Source of the DNA: Alkalimarinus coralli
Lineage (GTDB): Bacteria; Pseudomonadota; Gammaproteobacteria; Pseudomonadales; Oleiphilaceae
Assembly: GCF_023650515.1 (NCBI RefSeq)
Contig: NZ_CP096016.1
Coordinates: forward strand, 924,513-988,512
Direction of reading: 5' to 3'
DNA: 64,000 nucleotides
The translations under genes and the position numbers were made by a program. The notes under the pieces are model-generated. The model was not told the origin of the DNA, made no database searches, and saw only the letters and a program-made list of their open reading frames with translations. Shown one piece after another: positions 17,356 to 26,198 of the stretch (the stretch's first letter is position 1; each line of letters opens with the position of its first letter).

Positions 17356-18009
17356 TCAGGCTTGCTTTTGTCCCATGATGGACCAATAGCAGTTTAATCC
17401 TAAAAATCTGAACTGTTTTTTATCTTTTATAGTGAGGCCAAGCTCTTCCATTATTTTCGGGTAGTTGTAGATGTTGTGCATTGCGTTGTTGGCAACAACC
17501 CAAAAGATAGACACAGCGCCATACCAGTATGCTTTTTGCAACACCCGGTTGATAATGTTGCCTGAAGGGTATTCGAAATCACCAATGACCACTTTTGCTT
17601 TAGGTTTTGCACACTTCATCAGATGGCGGAGAATCTCGAGCATAAGGTCTTCACTGAATACGTTCAAAAAGAAGTTGGCAATAACCATGTCGTACTGCTC
17701 AAACTCTTCAAACTTCAAAATATCACTGTGAATCTGTCTAATATCGAGATCTTGTGGGTGCTTATCTACTGCTTCTTTAAATTTACGTAGCATGGTTTCT
17801 GACAAATCTACAACGGTTACGTCTGCACCTAGCTCGGCAGCCTTAATGGCATCTTTTCCGTGGCCGACACCTGCAATCAAAATTTTATCGCCGGGCTTTA
17901 CATGTTCTGTATCAAGCATCGCCCTTTTACAATTATGAATGGACTCTCCTCCGTAAATACTGCTGAGGAAGTCATATGCAGGGCCTATAAACTTATATCT
18001 GTCTTTCAT
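17356..18009 (-). CDS. Class I SAM-dependent methyltransferase
   Basis: 217 residues. The SAM-binding glycine motif is ILIAGVGHGKDAIKAAELGA, motif II is TVVDLSETML, and the acidic motif DMVIANFFLNVF follows. Near the C-terminus, a hydrophobic segment (VLQKAYWYGAVSIFWVVA) resembles membrane-associated small-molecule or lipid methyltransferases. Being the first gene upstream of the DUF2156 gene on the same strand, it probably works with it, for instance on a lipid head group or amine; that is inference. ATG at 18009 has AAAGAGATCAGC just upstream. Confidence 0.75.
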   Translation of the reverse strand: MKDRYKFIGPAYDFLSSIYGGESIHNCKRAMLDTEHVKPGDKILIAGVGHGKDAIKAAELGADVTVVDLSETMLRKFKEAVDKHPQDLDIRQIHSDILKFEEFEQYDMVIANFFLNVFSEDLMLEILRHLMKCAKPKAKVVIGDFEYPSGNIINRVLQKAYWYGAVSIFWVVANNAMHNIYNYPKIMEELGLTIKDKKQFRFLGLNCYWSIMGQKQA

Positions 18010-18481
18010 GCTGATCTCTTTTTGTTTTACTGCAAGTCCATTGTTTAGGATTCGGTGTCATTATTTTCGGATTCAATACCAAAGGGGGAATCGCTTCAGA
18101 TGAATTCATGGTAATGAAGCACCTGCGCAAAAGCTGTGAGGTAACACTCATTTTTGTTTGCAAAAAATAACAAAACGTAAAATTTTGCAAAAATATCGAG
18201 TCGATTTATAGGAGTGTCAGACAAGATTTTTTGGATTGTAGGACAATCTAAAAAATCTTTAGAACCAATTAGTTAAAGAGATTTTTATCTGAATATCAGG
18301 GTATTTATGTGAGCTGCTAATGAATGCCTGAGCTCAGTTTTAAGGGGTGTTTGAGTGCTAAAAAGTACTCGGGAAAGGTGTGTTTAGGCTCGTTTACCTG
18401 TAGCCATCCCGATAAAACGACGCCAAAAATACACGAGGGTTTTATGATCGCGTTGGTAGACGTGGAGGTTTAGCAGCAAAG
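18010..18481. other. Intergenic region with long hairpin
   Basis: 472 A/T-rich bases. The only strong structure is the inverted repeat at 18223-18259, listed separately. No coding signal was recognised. Confidence 0.5.
18223..18259. repeat. 17-bp-arm inverted repeat
   Basis: AAGATTTTTTGGATTGT and ACAATCTAAAAAATCTT pair with one mismatch around a 3-base loop. No T-run lies outside the arms on either strand, so it is not a standard terminator; the T/A runs inside the stem could act as one on either strand. Confidence 0.75.
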
Positions 18482-20656
18482 CTAGCTCGCTTTCGATTGG
18501 ACGTTCCGGTTTATAAGCTGAATTGTCTCGTCTGCGGGTCGAGCTTTACCAAAGAAGAACCCTTGAATCTCGTGACACCCAAGGCTTTTTAAATACTCTA
18601 ACTGGCTGGCTGTTTCGACTCCTTCTGCCACTATATTGAGCTTTAAACCGTGAGCCATTGCCACAATAGCATTTACAATACAGGCTTCATTTTCTGAGCT
18701 TTGAATATCATGTACAAATGACTGATCGACCTTGAGTGTATGAATTGGGAGCTTATGCAGATAGTTTAATGATGAATAGCCGGTTCCAAAATCATCAATG
18801 GCGATGGTGATTCCATGGTCAGCCAATTTGCTGAGCTTTTGAATCATGTGCTCCAAATCATTCATAATTACGTTTTCGGTAAGCTCAATCTCCAGATTTT
18901 CGGGAGGAAAGTCATACTCTTCTAGCTGCTTGAATAACATGCTGACGAATCTTGGATGCTCAACCTGAGATGGAGAGAAGTTAACGGCGAGTCGAATATT
19001 TTCGTGGCCAGCGGTTATCCAGCTTTTTACTTCTGCGCAGGCTGTTTTCAATACCCATTCGCTGATGTCCACAATCAGCTTGGTTTCTTCGGCGAGCGGT
19101 ATGAATTCAGAAGGATAGATTATGCCTCGTTCCGGGTGGTGCCATCTGATAAGTGCTTCTACCCCGATAATTCCGTCCGTTGCTGCATTGATCTGTGGCT
19201 GATAATAGACCCTGAACTCTTTATTATCTAGCGCGTTGCGCATGTCCCGTTCAATTTTAAGACGGTTGGAGCAGGTGACATTCATGGTGTCAGAGTAGAA
19301 CTGATACCCATCTTTACCGCGACGTTTAACATGATACATGGCTATATCGGCATTTTGGATAAGCTGTTCTACGCTTTTGCCAGCTTCCTCGTACATGGCT
19401 ATGCCAACGCTTACCCCGACGAAGACTTCATGTTCACCGAGCATAAAAGGTTCTTTAAGGACATTGATCACTTTACGAGCAATTTTTCGAGCACATTCTT
19501 TTGAGGATATATCGGGAAGCAGCAGTGTAAACTCATCGCCGCCAAAGCGAGAAAGGGTATCCCCTTCACGAAGACAGTTCTCCAGGCGCATCGATACTGA
19601 CTGAAGCAGACGGTCTCCCATTGCGTGCCCCAAGGTGTCGTTGACGATCTTGAAACGGTCAAGATCGAGAAACATCACGGCCAAACCATGGGTGTTTCTT
19701 TTGGCGTGAGTAATCGCGAGGCTAAGGCGGTCTTTGAATAGCGCACGGTTTGGCAGTCGGGTCAACAGGTCATGGTACGCTTGAAAATTAATAAAATCTT
19801 CGGCTTCCTTTCTTTCCGTGATATCCCGCGCGGTACCGTATGTGCCTATAAGTTGTCTTAAACTGCGATTGTTGGCTGACTGCTTTCCTGTAACGGAACT
19901 ACTTTCAATAGGGAACACGGTTACTTCAAAATAGCGCTGTGCCCGGCTGTCTCCCCGAGATTTAAGATGTAGCTCCAGGGTTCGAGTAGTACGGCCGCTT
20001 TGTTCACTGTCTTTGAAGATATAACCGGCCCTCTCAGCATCTTTATCGTTAATAATTACTTCGTAATGTTGACCTAGAAGCTCTCTTTTATGGTAACCAA
20101 GAACCGACTCAACTTTATTATTGATGAAGGTAAAGCGACCCTCTTTGTCGAGCATAAAAACGATGTCAGGGGAGCTATTGACGATATATCTATGCAGCTC
20201 TTCAGACTTTTTAAGTCGAATTTGCATCGCATTGTGGGCTTTCTCGAGCAGCTTCTTTTGCAGCGCATTTTCAACGGTAGCAAGCAGCTCCTCGGGGACG
20301 TAGGGTTTTTTGAGATAATCGTAAGCACCGCGACGTAGCGCCTTGCTTACGGCGGAGAATGTGGACTCACCGCTGACTACAATGGTTGCTGCGTTAATCT
20401 GATGTTCTGACATGAAGTCCATCACTTGGTGACCGCTGAAATCGCCCATGCGCAAATCCAGAAGAACCAGATCATACTGTTGCTTCATCAGCTGAATGCA
20501 AGAGTTTTTACCACCCAGAGCAGTATCAACCTGGTAGTGGTTGGCAATCAATAGTTCTTTTAAACTGGTTAAAAGTCGCTCTTCATCATCTACGATAAGA
20601 AGGCGTGCTCTGTTTAGGTTTATAGACAGGTCGATGTTTTTATTATCAGCTTTCAT
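18482..20656 (-). CDS. REC-PAS-GGDEF-EAL response regulator
   Basis: 724 residues. A receiver domain comes first (LLIVDDEERLL, phospho-acceptor Asp in LVLLDLRMGDFSG, Lys in YLKKPYVPEEL). A PAS domain follows (residues ~150-280), then GGDEF (MFLDLDRFKIVNDTLGH, intact RFGGDEFTLLLP) and EAL (GVEALIRWHHPERG, ELTENVIM, IAIDDFGTGYSS, IVAEGVET). Both c-di-GMP synthesis and hydrolysis motifs are intact, so it may be bifunctional. The HDOD-GAF histidine kinase gene 177 bases upstream on the same strand is its likely partner. Confidence 0.95.
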   Translation of the reverse strand: MKADNKNIDLSINLNRARLLIVDDEERLLTSLKELLIANHYQVDTALGGKNSCIQLMKQQYDLVLLDLRMGDFSGHQVMDFMSEHQINAATIVVSGESTFSAVSKALRRGAYDYLKKPYVPEELLATVENALQKKLLEKAHNAMQIRLKKSEELHRYIVNSSPDIVFMLDKEGRFTFINNKVESVLGYHKRELLGQHYEVIINDKDAERAGYIFKDSEQSGRTTRTLELHLKSRGDSRAQRYFEVTVFPIESSSVTGKQSANNRSLRQLIGTYGTARDITERKEAEDFINFQAYHDLLTRLPNRALFKDRLSLAITHAKRNTHGLAVMFLDLDRFKIVNDTLGHAMGDRLLQSVSMRLENCLREGDTLSRFGGDEFTLLLPDISSKECARKIARKVINVLKEPFMLGEHEVFVGVSVGIAMYEEAGKSVEQLIQNADIAMYHVKRRGKDGYQFYSDTMNVTCSNRLKIERDMRNALDNKEFRVYYQPQINAATDGIIGVEALIRWHHPERGIIYPSEFIPLAEETKLIVDISEWVLKTACAEVKSWITAGHENIRLAVNFSPSQVEHPRFVSMLFKQLEEYDFPPENLEIELTENVIMNDLEHMIQKLSKLADHGITIAIDDFGTGYSSLNYLHKLPIHTLKVDQSFVHDIQSSENEACIVNAIVAMAHGLKLNIVAEGVETASQLEYLKSLGCHEIQGFFFGKARPADETIQLINRNVQSKAS

Positions 20657-20795
20657 ACTGCTCTTATGAACTATTCAAGTTTCATTATTTTCATGAGTTG
20701 TCCTCCTTAACACGAATAACTTCCTGTGGCTATTTTGCCTGATTAGACTTAATTTGCTGTTGAGTAAATCTAACCGCCATTATTATGTGAGAGAC

Positions 20796-20813
20796 CGCCT
20801 ATTTGTTTTTCTC
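20796..20813 (-). repeat. 18-bp inverted repeat, left copy
   Basis: Read on the minus strand as GAGAAAAACAAATAGGCG; the identical sequence is on the plus strand at 23287-23304. The pair flanks the HDOD-GAF histidine kinase gene. Confidence 0.6.
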
Positions 20814-20833
20814 TCATTGTTTTAAGTGCTGAC

Positions 20834-22966
20834 TTAAGCGTCTAAAGCCAAAGCCCGCACGGGAATCAGCACTTGTATCTCGGTTCCTTTTTCACTGCTC
20901 CTGCAACTGATGTTACCGCCCATTTCGGTTACCAGATTTTTGGTGATGCTGAGCCCCAGCCCCGAATGGCCTTGCCCCTTGGTGGACTCTACTGGCTGGA
21001 ACAGCTTGCTTAATACCGCTTCTGGTATGCCCGGCCCTCTGTCACAAACGATAATTTCCACAAAGTCCCGCCCATTTACATTGATATTCCGGGAGGTTTT
21101 TATGTGAATTTCACCGCCCGACTCCATCGCTTCAGTCGCATTTTTTATTAAATTGGTTAAAACCTGTCTGATATGGTTGCGGTTGCCTTCCTGACGAAGC
21201 AGTTTGGTATCCAAAGACAGTTTGCAGGTCACAGCATGACTCAAAAATAGGGAGCCTTCAAATAGTTTTTTAAGATCAAGAATTTCCCGATTAATATCAA
21301 CACCTGGCGTTTGGTCTTCCTTGTCTTGTTGGAGGTCACGCAGCCGAAGAATAATTTGCCCTGTGCGGTCAATTTCTTCTTTTAATATCTTTATTTCAGA
21401 CTGAGCCTCATGTTCATTGCCCAGCTTGGTGGCAAGTGCCTCTAGGTAATTTCTAACAATGCTTAAAGGGTTGTTAGCTTCGTGCACCACCTCATTTATT
21501 TTAAGGTGCAGCTCTTGCTCTTCTGCGCTGGTAGGTGTACTTGTATTTGATGCTTTCAGACGCTCAATTGCGTTAGCCGCCTCCGATGAGAAGTAATCAA
21601 GCAGGTGGAGGCTGTTAGGGGTAATGGTACTCGCTGATGAGGTACCCATTACCAGCGCGCCATTAACGATGTCGTTCACTAGCATTGGTACACATATCAC
21701 TTGGGGACTATTCGTCAGTTTTGCAAAGTGTTGATCAACAACCGGAAGTGTCTCGGGGAATAGCGACTGATTGGTCGTGGATATGATTCGCTTATTGATG
21801 ATCGAGCTGGCTATAACACTTCGCTCTGACTGCAAGGGGATTGAAAGTTCAATGTCAGATGTATTTTCATTATCCTCTGAAAAACGGCGGTATTTTAGGT
21901 TGCCGTCTGTAGGGTCTATTAAGAGAACTTTGGTATTTTTGTAGCCAAAGAGCAGTTCTATCGCTTCTTGAATACCCTGAAACAGGTGCGCAAGAGAAGT
22001 GGATTGAGACAAATGCGTGTTAGCTGATTGAAGCAGTCCTGTATTTCTTATCTGCTCAGCGAGTTCAATTTGCTTCTGTTTGTCGATATCGGTTGTATGG
22101 TTATAGTCATCATTTCCCGCACTGTCGATATCAATGTTCAGTGACTGGGCAATATCGACAACTTCATTCTGTATCTGAACGACAATCTCTCGGGTTAGTG
22201 CTGCTGAAAGGCCAAACATCCCTTCAGCGAACTCAAAGCTGGCGGCTTCGTCTAGCGCATCGTCTTTACTGAGCTGGCTTGATAAAAATACCAGCTTGAC
22301 GAGATGGTGGGCGTCCAGTACTGCATTGAGCGGGGCGTGATGAAAGCGTACGGCCTCTGAGGTAAAGTCACCCAGATTCCATCCGCCAACGAGTTGCGCC
22401 CCGATATCAGTGTGATTGGTATTAAACAATTTGTTCTCAAGCTCTAGCTTACTGTATTCATCAACCTTGCTTTCAAGTAGCTGGCTATATTCATCAGGGT
22501 GGTTGGTTTCCAGAACCAATTCCCCGATATTGTGAAGCAGGCCTGTCAGATAAGCCTGCTCAGGTTGCCGGTAGCTTGTGAGTGTTGCGAGTGATTTTGC
22601 CAGCAGGGCGCATGAAAGTGAACGTTTCCAGAATTGTTTAAGGTATTGAGTGTGGGTATTGTTAAAGCCTGAAAAAAACTGCTGAACGGACGCTGTAATT
22701 ACGATTGTTTTTATTGTTTCGGTACCCAGAACTAAAAGGGCTTGTTCAAGTGAGTTGATTTTGTTGCCACGGGAATAAAAAGACGAATTTGCAAGGGATA
22801 TGACTCGAGCCGTTATGGCGGCATCCCGGCTAATAATATCGGACACCTGCTGAAAGTTGGCGGTACTGCTTTGGCAAGCCAGCAGCATTTCCACCAGAAT
22901 ATGGGGAAGCGAAGGAAGCTTATTAATCTTTAGCTCCTCTACAATGGTGTCCGGTTTATTTGTCAT
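20834..22966 (-). CDS. HDOD-GAF sensor histidine kinase
   Basis: 710 residues. An N-terminal HDOD domain (LPSLPHILVEMLLACQ, YLTGLLHNIGELVLE; residues ~14-210) is followed by a linker, a GAF domain (~330-475) and a histidine kinase core: H-box NEVVHEANNPLSIVRN (His about residue 500), N-box LTNLIKNATEAM, G1 VCDRGPGIPEA and G2 GHSGLGLSI. No membrane segments, so the sensing is cytoplasmic. It lies upstream of the REC-PAS-GGDEF-EAL gene on the same strand and probably phosphorylates it. A mobile repeat begins 27 bases upstream of its start. Confidence 0.93.
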   Translation of the reverse strand: MTNKPDTIVEELKINKLPSLPHILVEMLLACQSSTANFQQVSDIISRDAAITARVISLANSSFYSRGNKINSLEQALLVLGTETIKTIVITASVQQFFSGFNNTHTQYLKQFWKRSLSCALLAKSLATLTSYRQPEQAYLTGLLHNIGELVLETNHPDEYSQLLESKVDEYSKLELENKLFNTNHTDIGAQLVGGWNLGDFTSEAVRFHHAPLNAVLDAHHLVKLVFLSSQLSKDDALDEAASFEFAEGMFGLSAALTREIVVQIQNEVVDIAQSLNIDIDSAGNDDYNHTTDIDKQKQIELAEQIRNTGLLQSANTHLSQSTSLAHLFQGIQEAIELLFGYKNTKVLLIDPTDGNLKYRRFSEDNENTSDIELSIPLQSERSVIASSIINKRIISTTNQSLFPETLPVVDQHFAKLTNSPQVICVPMLVNDIVNGALVMGTSSASTITPNSLHLLDYFSSEAANAIERLKASNTSTPTSAEEQELHLKINEVVHEANNPLSIVRNYLEALATKLGNEHEAQSEIKILKEEIDRTGQIILRLRDLQQDKEDQTPGVDINREILDLKKLFEGSLFLSHAVTCKLSLDTKLLRQEGNRNHIRQVLTNLIKNATEAMESGGEIHIKTSRNINVNGRDFVEIIVCDRGPGIPEAVLSKLFQPVESTKGQGHSGLGLSITKNLVTEMGGNISCRSSEKGTEIQVLIPVRALALDA

Positions 22967-22993
22967 TAGCTGTTGCTTCTTTAATATCTATTA

Positions 22994-23154
22994 GAGACCT
23001 TTTCACGACTACTGCGCTTGCAAATACGGCGTTAAAAAATGTCTCAAAATGGTGCGCTCTCCTGGGTCGACCGGGACTTATTACGTATAAACTGCGCTTT
23101 CTCGTCATTTTTTGCCTTGCCTGTGCTGCGCTCGTAGCGTCGTGCAAAGGTCTC
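22994..23154 (-). mobile_element. MITE-like element, copy 2 (161 bp)
   Basis: Ends GAGACCTTTTCACGAC and GTCGTGCAAAGGTCTC, with a perfect 5-bp duplication TATTA at 22989-22993 and 23155-23159. Same length as copy 1 and in the opposite orientation. It lies just upstream of the HDOD-kinase start, so it may contribute its leader or promoter. Confidence 0.85.
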
Positions 23155-23619
23155 TATTATTTAGTTCCATCAGTCCGAGGGAGATGGGTCTTTATTATAT
23201 TTGTGCTACAAAGCTGTAAGCGTGCAACAAGTGCTAACCTGAATGCCCGTTACTGTGTGGCTGCAGTGATGTTTTGACCATGTAATGAGAAAAACAAATA
23301 GGCGCTGAGTCACGTTTCTAGCTTTAGATAACAAACATTTACGTTGGTTACGGCTTTATTTTTCTCAAAATTCGATCATATATTAAGCAACTCCGATAGC
23401 AGATAGTAATGAATATTCTTTGCAAATTAAAGGTTTGTTACGGTTTATTTAGGCCGATTATAGGAACTACTATGCAAAATCAGAATAAAAATGAGGTAGG
23501 AGTCATTAATTGTTATTTTTTATCATTAAAAACCGTTATAGAATGTGTTCAGTTTATAGCCTAAGGATAAGGGGGGGGAGTGGTTATGTTGCCTCTCTAC
23601 ATCGCGGCGATAAAGAATA
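23155..23619. other. Intergenic region upstream of MinD-like gene
   Basis: About 465 bases after the repeat, A/T-rich, without a convincing gene. It includes the right copy of an 18-bp inverted repeat (23287-23304) and a G-run (GGGGGGGG) about 50 bases before the next start. Confidence 0.45.
23287..23304 (+). repeat. 18-bp inverted repeat, right copy
   Basis: GAGAAAAACAAATAGGCG, the exact inverse of 20796-20813. Confidence 0.6.
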
Positions 23620-25158
23620 ATGACAAGAAAATCCCGACAGTACCGATTGATGGCTACAAATGACAACAACGCTCAAATAACGTTTTCTGCAACAATAAAT
23701 ACGGGAATGGAGGTTCAGAGAACTCGTGTTATAGCATTTACCAGCGGGAAAGGTGGTGTGGGTAAAACCAGCCTTTCTGTGAACCTGGCTATTGCGTTAG
23801 CCCGCTCTGATTCTAAGGTATGCCTGTTTGATGCAGATATGGGGATGGCCAACGTTAATATTATGTTGGGTATTACGCCAGCCTGGACGCTTGAACACCT
23901 CTTTACTGACGAAAAATCAATTCAGGATCTGTTATTAACCGGGCCGGGCGGTCTCGACATTGTGCCCGGTGCCTCTGGGTTTGCGAAGTGTGTTGATCTG
24001 GACTCAGAGCAACAGCAAAGGCTCGTTGAGGCAATTGAATATCTTGAGTCCAGATATGATTATCTGGTAATAGATACATCAGCAGGCATTTCTTCCACCG
24101 TCCTGCACTTTGTTGCTGCTGCACAAATGGCTGCTATCGTGATTACGCCAGAGCCCACTTCTTTGACCGATGCCTTCTCATTATTGAAAGTGTTACGTAG
24201 ACGAGGCTATAAGCGGGCACCTCAGGTTGTGGTCAATATGGCTCAAAGTGCATCGAAGGCTGAGAAAATATATCGCCGTTTTGAAGCGGCGGTTAAGAAA
24301 TATATCGGCCTTGAAACCGAATACCTGGGGTCGGTATGGATGGATGAAAGCATTCGTGCTTCGGTGACCCTGCAACGGCCAGTTTCGCTACTACCTGAGA
24401 CCGACCCATCTTGTAAGAGCTTCTACCGCTTGGCAGATAGTTTGGACAGCGCATATAGCCGGGGCCGTGTTCCAAATTTATCGTTTACTACCTATTGGAA
24501 AAAAGTTGTAGAGAGATCGAGAAAGCGACGGACACATTCTACGGCAGAAATAACTGCGCCAGTTGGTAAGACAGCAGATAATAGTACCTGCCTGAAAGAA
24601 GTAGGTTTGCAGGAAAGCGGGCATCAAACTGAGGATAAGCATTTAGAGCCAATAGGCTCGTCATCAGAAGACCAGTGGATTGATCTGAGGGTCAGATTAA
24701 ACCGGTTTTTGAAAAACGATGACACGACACCCGAGCAGGTCATAACACTGCTGTCGAGTTGTATTTTTACCTACGGTGACCAACTCGGAGAGGCTGCCAA
24801 TGACCTGCTGCATGGTTTATTGCAAGTAATCGATCCTAAAGCACTTTCTGAAGAGCAACGAAGTTTAATCGTGCAAAACCTTGAACGATTAAGGGGGGTA
24901 GAAGGTGATAACAACGAGCAGCAGCATGTTCAGCGGGGAGCCTCGATCCAGTTCGGTCAGTCAAATAACCCTCATCAAGCTCCAAACCCGAGAGACCCCG
25001 ATCAGTCTGTTAATATAGCTCAGCCAAAACACCGATATGATGAAAAGGGGTTTGGTTGCCAGGATAAGTTAGTTGAGAAGATCAAAGCCTCTTCAGGTAA
25101 GGTATCATTGGATAACTTACTTGAGTCAATTAAGTATGCTTCATTAGTTGACTCATAA
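23620..25158 (+). CDS. MinD/FleN-like ParA-family ATPase with C-terminal extension
   Basis: 512 residues. The first ~280 form a deviant-Walker ParA ATPase: AFTSGKGGVGKTSLSVNLA (both signature lysines), VCLFDADMGMANVNIML and YLVIDTSAGIS. This is closest in pattern to FleN/FlhG, which control flagellar number by binding ATP at the membrane. The last ~230 residues are an extension I do not recognise; it is hydrophilic and low-complexity in part (Gln/Asn-rich around 435-470). FleN itself is normally about 280 residues. No flagellar genes are near. ATG at 23620 or the in-frame ATG at 23650 could start it; neither site is strong. Confidence 0.85.
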   Translation: MTRKSRQYRLMATNDNNAQITFSATINTGMEVQRTRVIAFTSGKGGVGKTSLSVNLAIALARSDSKVCLFDADMGMANVNIMLGITPAWTLEHLFTDEKSIQDLLLTGPGGLDIVPGASGFAKCVDLDSEQQQRLVEAIEYLESRYDYLVIDTSAGISSTVLHFVAAAQMAAIVITPEPTSLTDAFSLLKVLRRRGYKRAPQVVVNMAQSASKAEKIYRRFEAAVKKYIGLETEYLGSVWMDESIRASVTLQRPVSLLPETDPSCKSFYRLADSLDSAYSRGRVPNLSFTTYWKKVVERSRKRRTHSTAEITAPVGKTADNSTCLKEVGLQESGHQTEDKHLEPIGSSSEDQWIDLRVRLNRFLKNDDTTPEQVITLLSSCIFTYGDQLGEAANDLLHGLLQVIDPKALSEEQRSLIVQNLERLRGVEGDNNEQQHVQRGASIQFGQSNNPHQAPNPRDPDQSVNIAQPKHRYDEKGFGCQDKLVEKIKASSGKVSLDNLLESIKYASLVDS

Positions 25159-25213
25159 ACCCTATCAACCACACTTGATGAAAATACTGGTTGCACGTAT
25201 TGAAGAGGGAAGC

Positions 25214-25990
25214 AATGAGAACGGAGAAACTCCAATTCGAGTCGTTAGGCGATATCATCAAGGGTGTTTTATTTTTTACCCGATACAGTGCGTTCGGATC
25301 AGTCCGCAGATAATGCAGCTGCATCGTCAGTTTCATCTTCTTCTAGCGTAAGCTCGACGGGGTTTCCCGCAGTGATTCTTTGCCATGCTGCGATAGACTA
25401 TAAAGAGTACTTTTTTGACTTTGCCAGATTTCTGGCGAAAAGCGTGTATGCGGCATTGGCGATTGATATGCATGGCCATGGTGAAAGCGGGGGAGAAAAG
25501 TACCATGTTAAAATGGCTGAGTGGGTGCCTGATATTAAGGCGGCTATCGAGGCCTTATGCTCTCATGATGATATCAACAGTAGTCGTATTGACGCGTTTG
25601 GTTTTTCGTCTGGAGGTACAGCGGTGCTTGAAGCAGCCGCCCAAAAATTTCGAATTAAGGCGCTGGTGACGTTAGATGCGACAGTCAGGAATGTTATCAA
25701 TCCACTGGACGTAGTTTTTTAAGGCGCTATCCGGTGTGGGTGATGTTAAGCAGCGGGTGACTGGGAGTAATATCAAGCAGCCATTATATGAAATGGCAGT
25801 CAGAGCACCTGTGTCATGCAATTACTGACGTTAGTAAAGCGTTTTTTGATGACCCCTATTTAAAGTCCGGTTATAGTGCGTACCCTCCGCCGGGAGCCAT
25901 CGAGAGTGTCATTATCTATACCATTAAACGAGTCGACCGGATAGCCATTCCTGTTTGCAGATTATCTATCCTATTAATTTTTAGTTCTGT
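25214..25990 (+). pseudogene. Broken alpha/beta hydrolase gene
   Basis: A good start (GAGGGA then ATG at 25214) opens MRTEKLQFESLGD, but the frame stops after 33 codons. A second frame takes over at a T-run near 25273: removing one T from TTATTTTTTACCC restores LFLPDTV, so a one-base frameshift is evident. The second frame carries hydrolase landmarks DMHGHGESGG and the nucleophile elbow GFSSGG, then stops at 25722. A third frame (to about 25990) holds FFDDPYLKSGY and DRIAIPV, the usual strand before the catalytic Asp, and then homology fades. No intact product is possible. The uptake island begins just downstream. Confidence 0.8.
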
Positions 25991-26198
25991 TTTTCAGATA
26001 AGTGAGTGAAACACACTTAAAACAAGTCATTACAGCCACAAAAGACACCGCCAGAAATGCTTCCATTTACTCCCCTCCGTAATGGTTAACTGGACAATCA
26101 CGTTGGTTTTGATATACCACTATCAGTATTAATGATCCGCCCATGAGTAGGGGCTAACTATCAGACATGACCTGAGCAACCCCACAATAATTACCTGC

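Noticed and set aside
22956-23147. Open frame on the minus strand across MITE copy 2
   Set aside because: Same repeat-derived peptide; it overlaps the kinase start.
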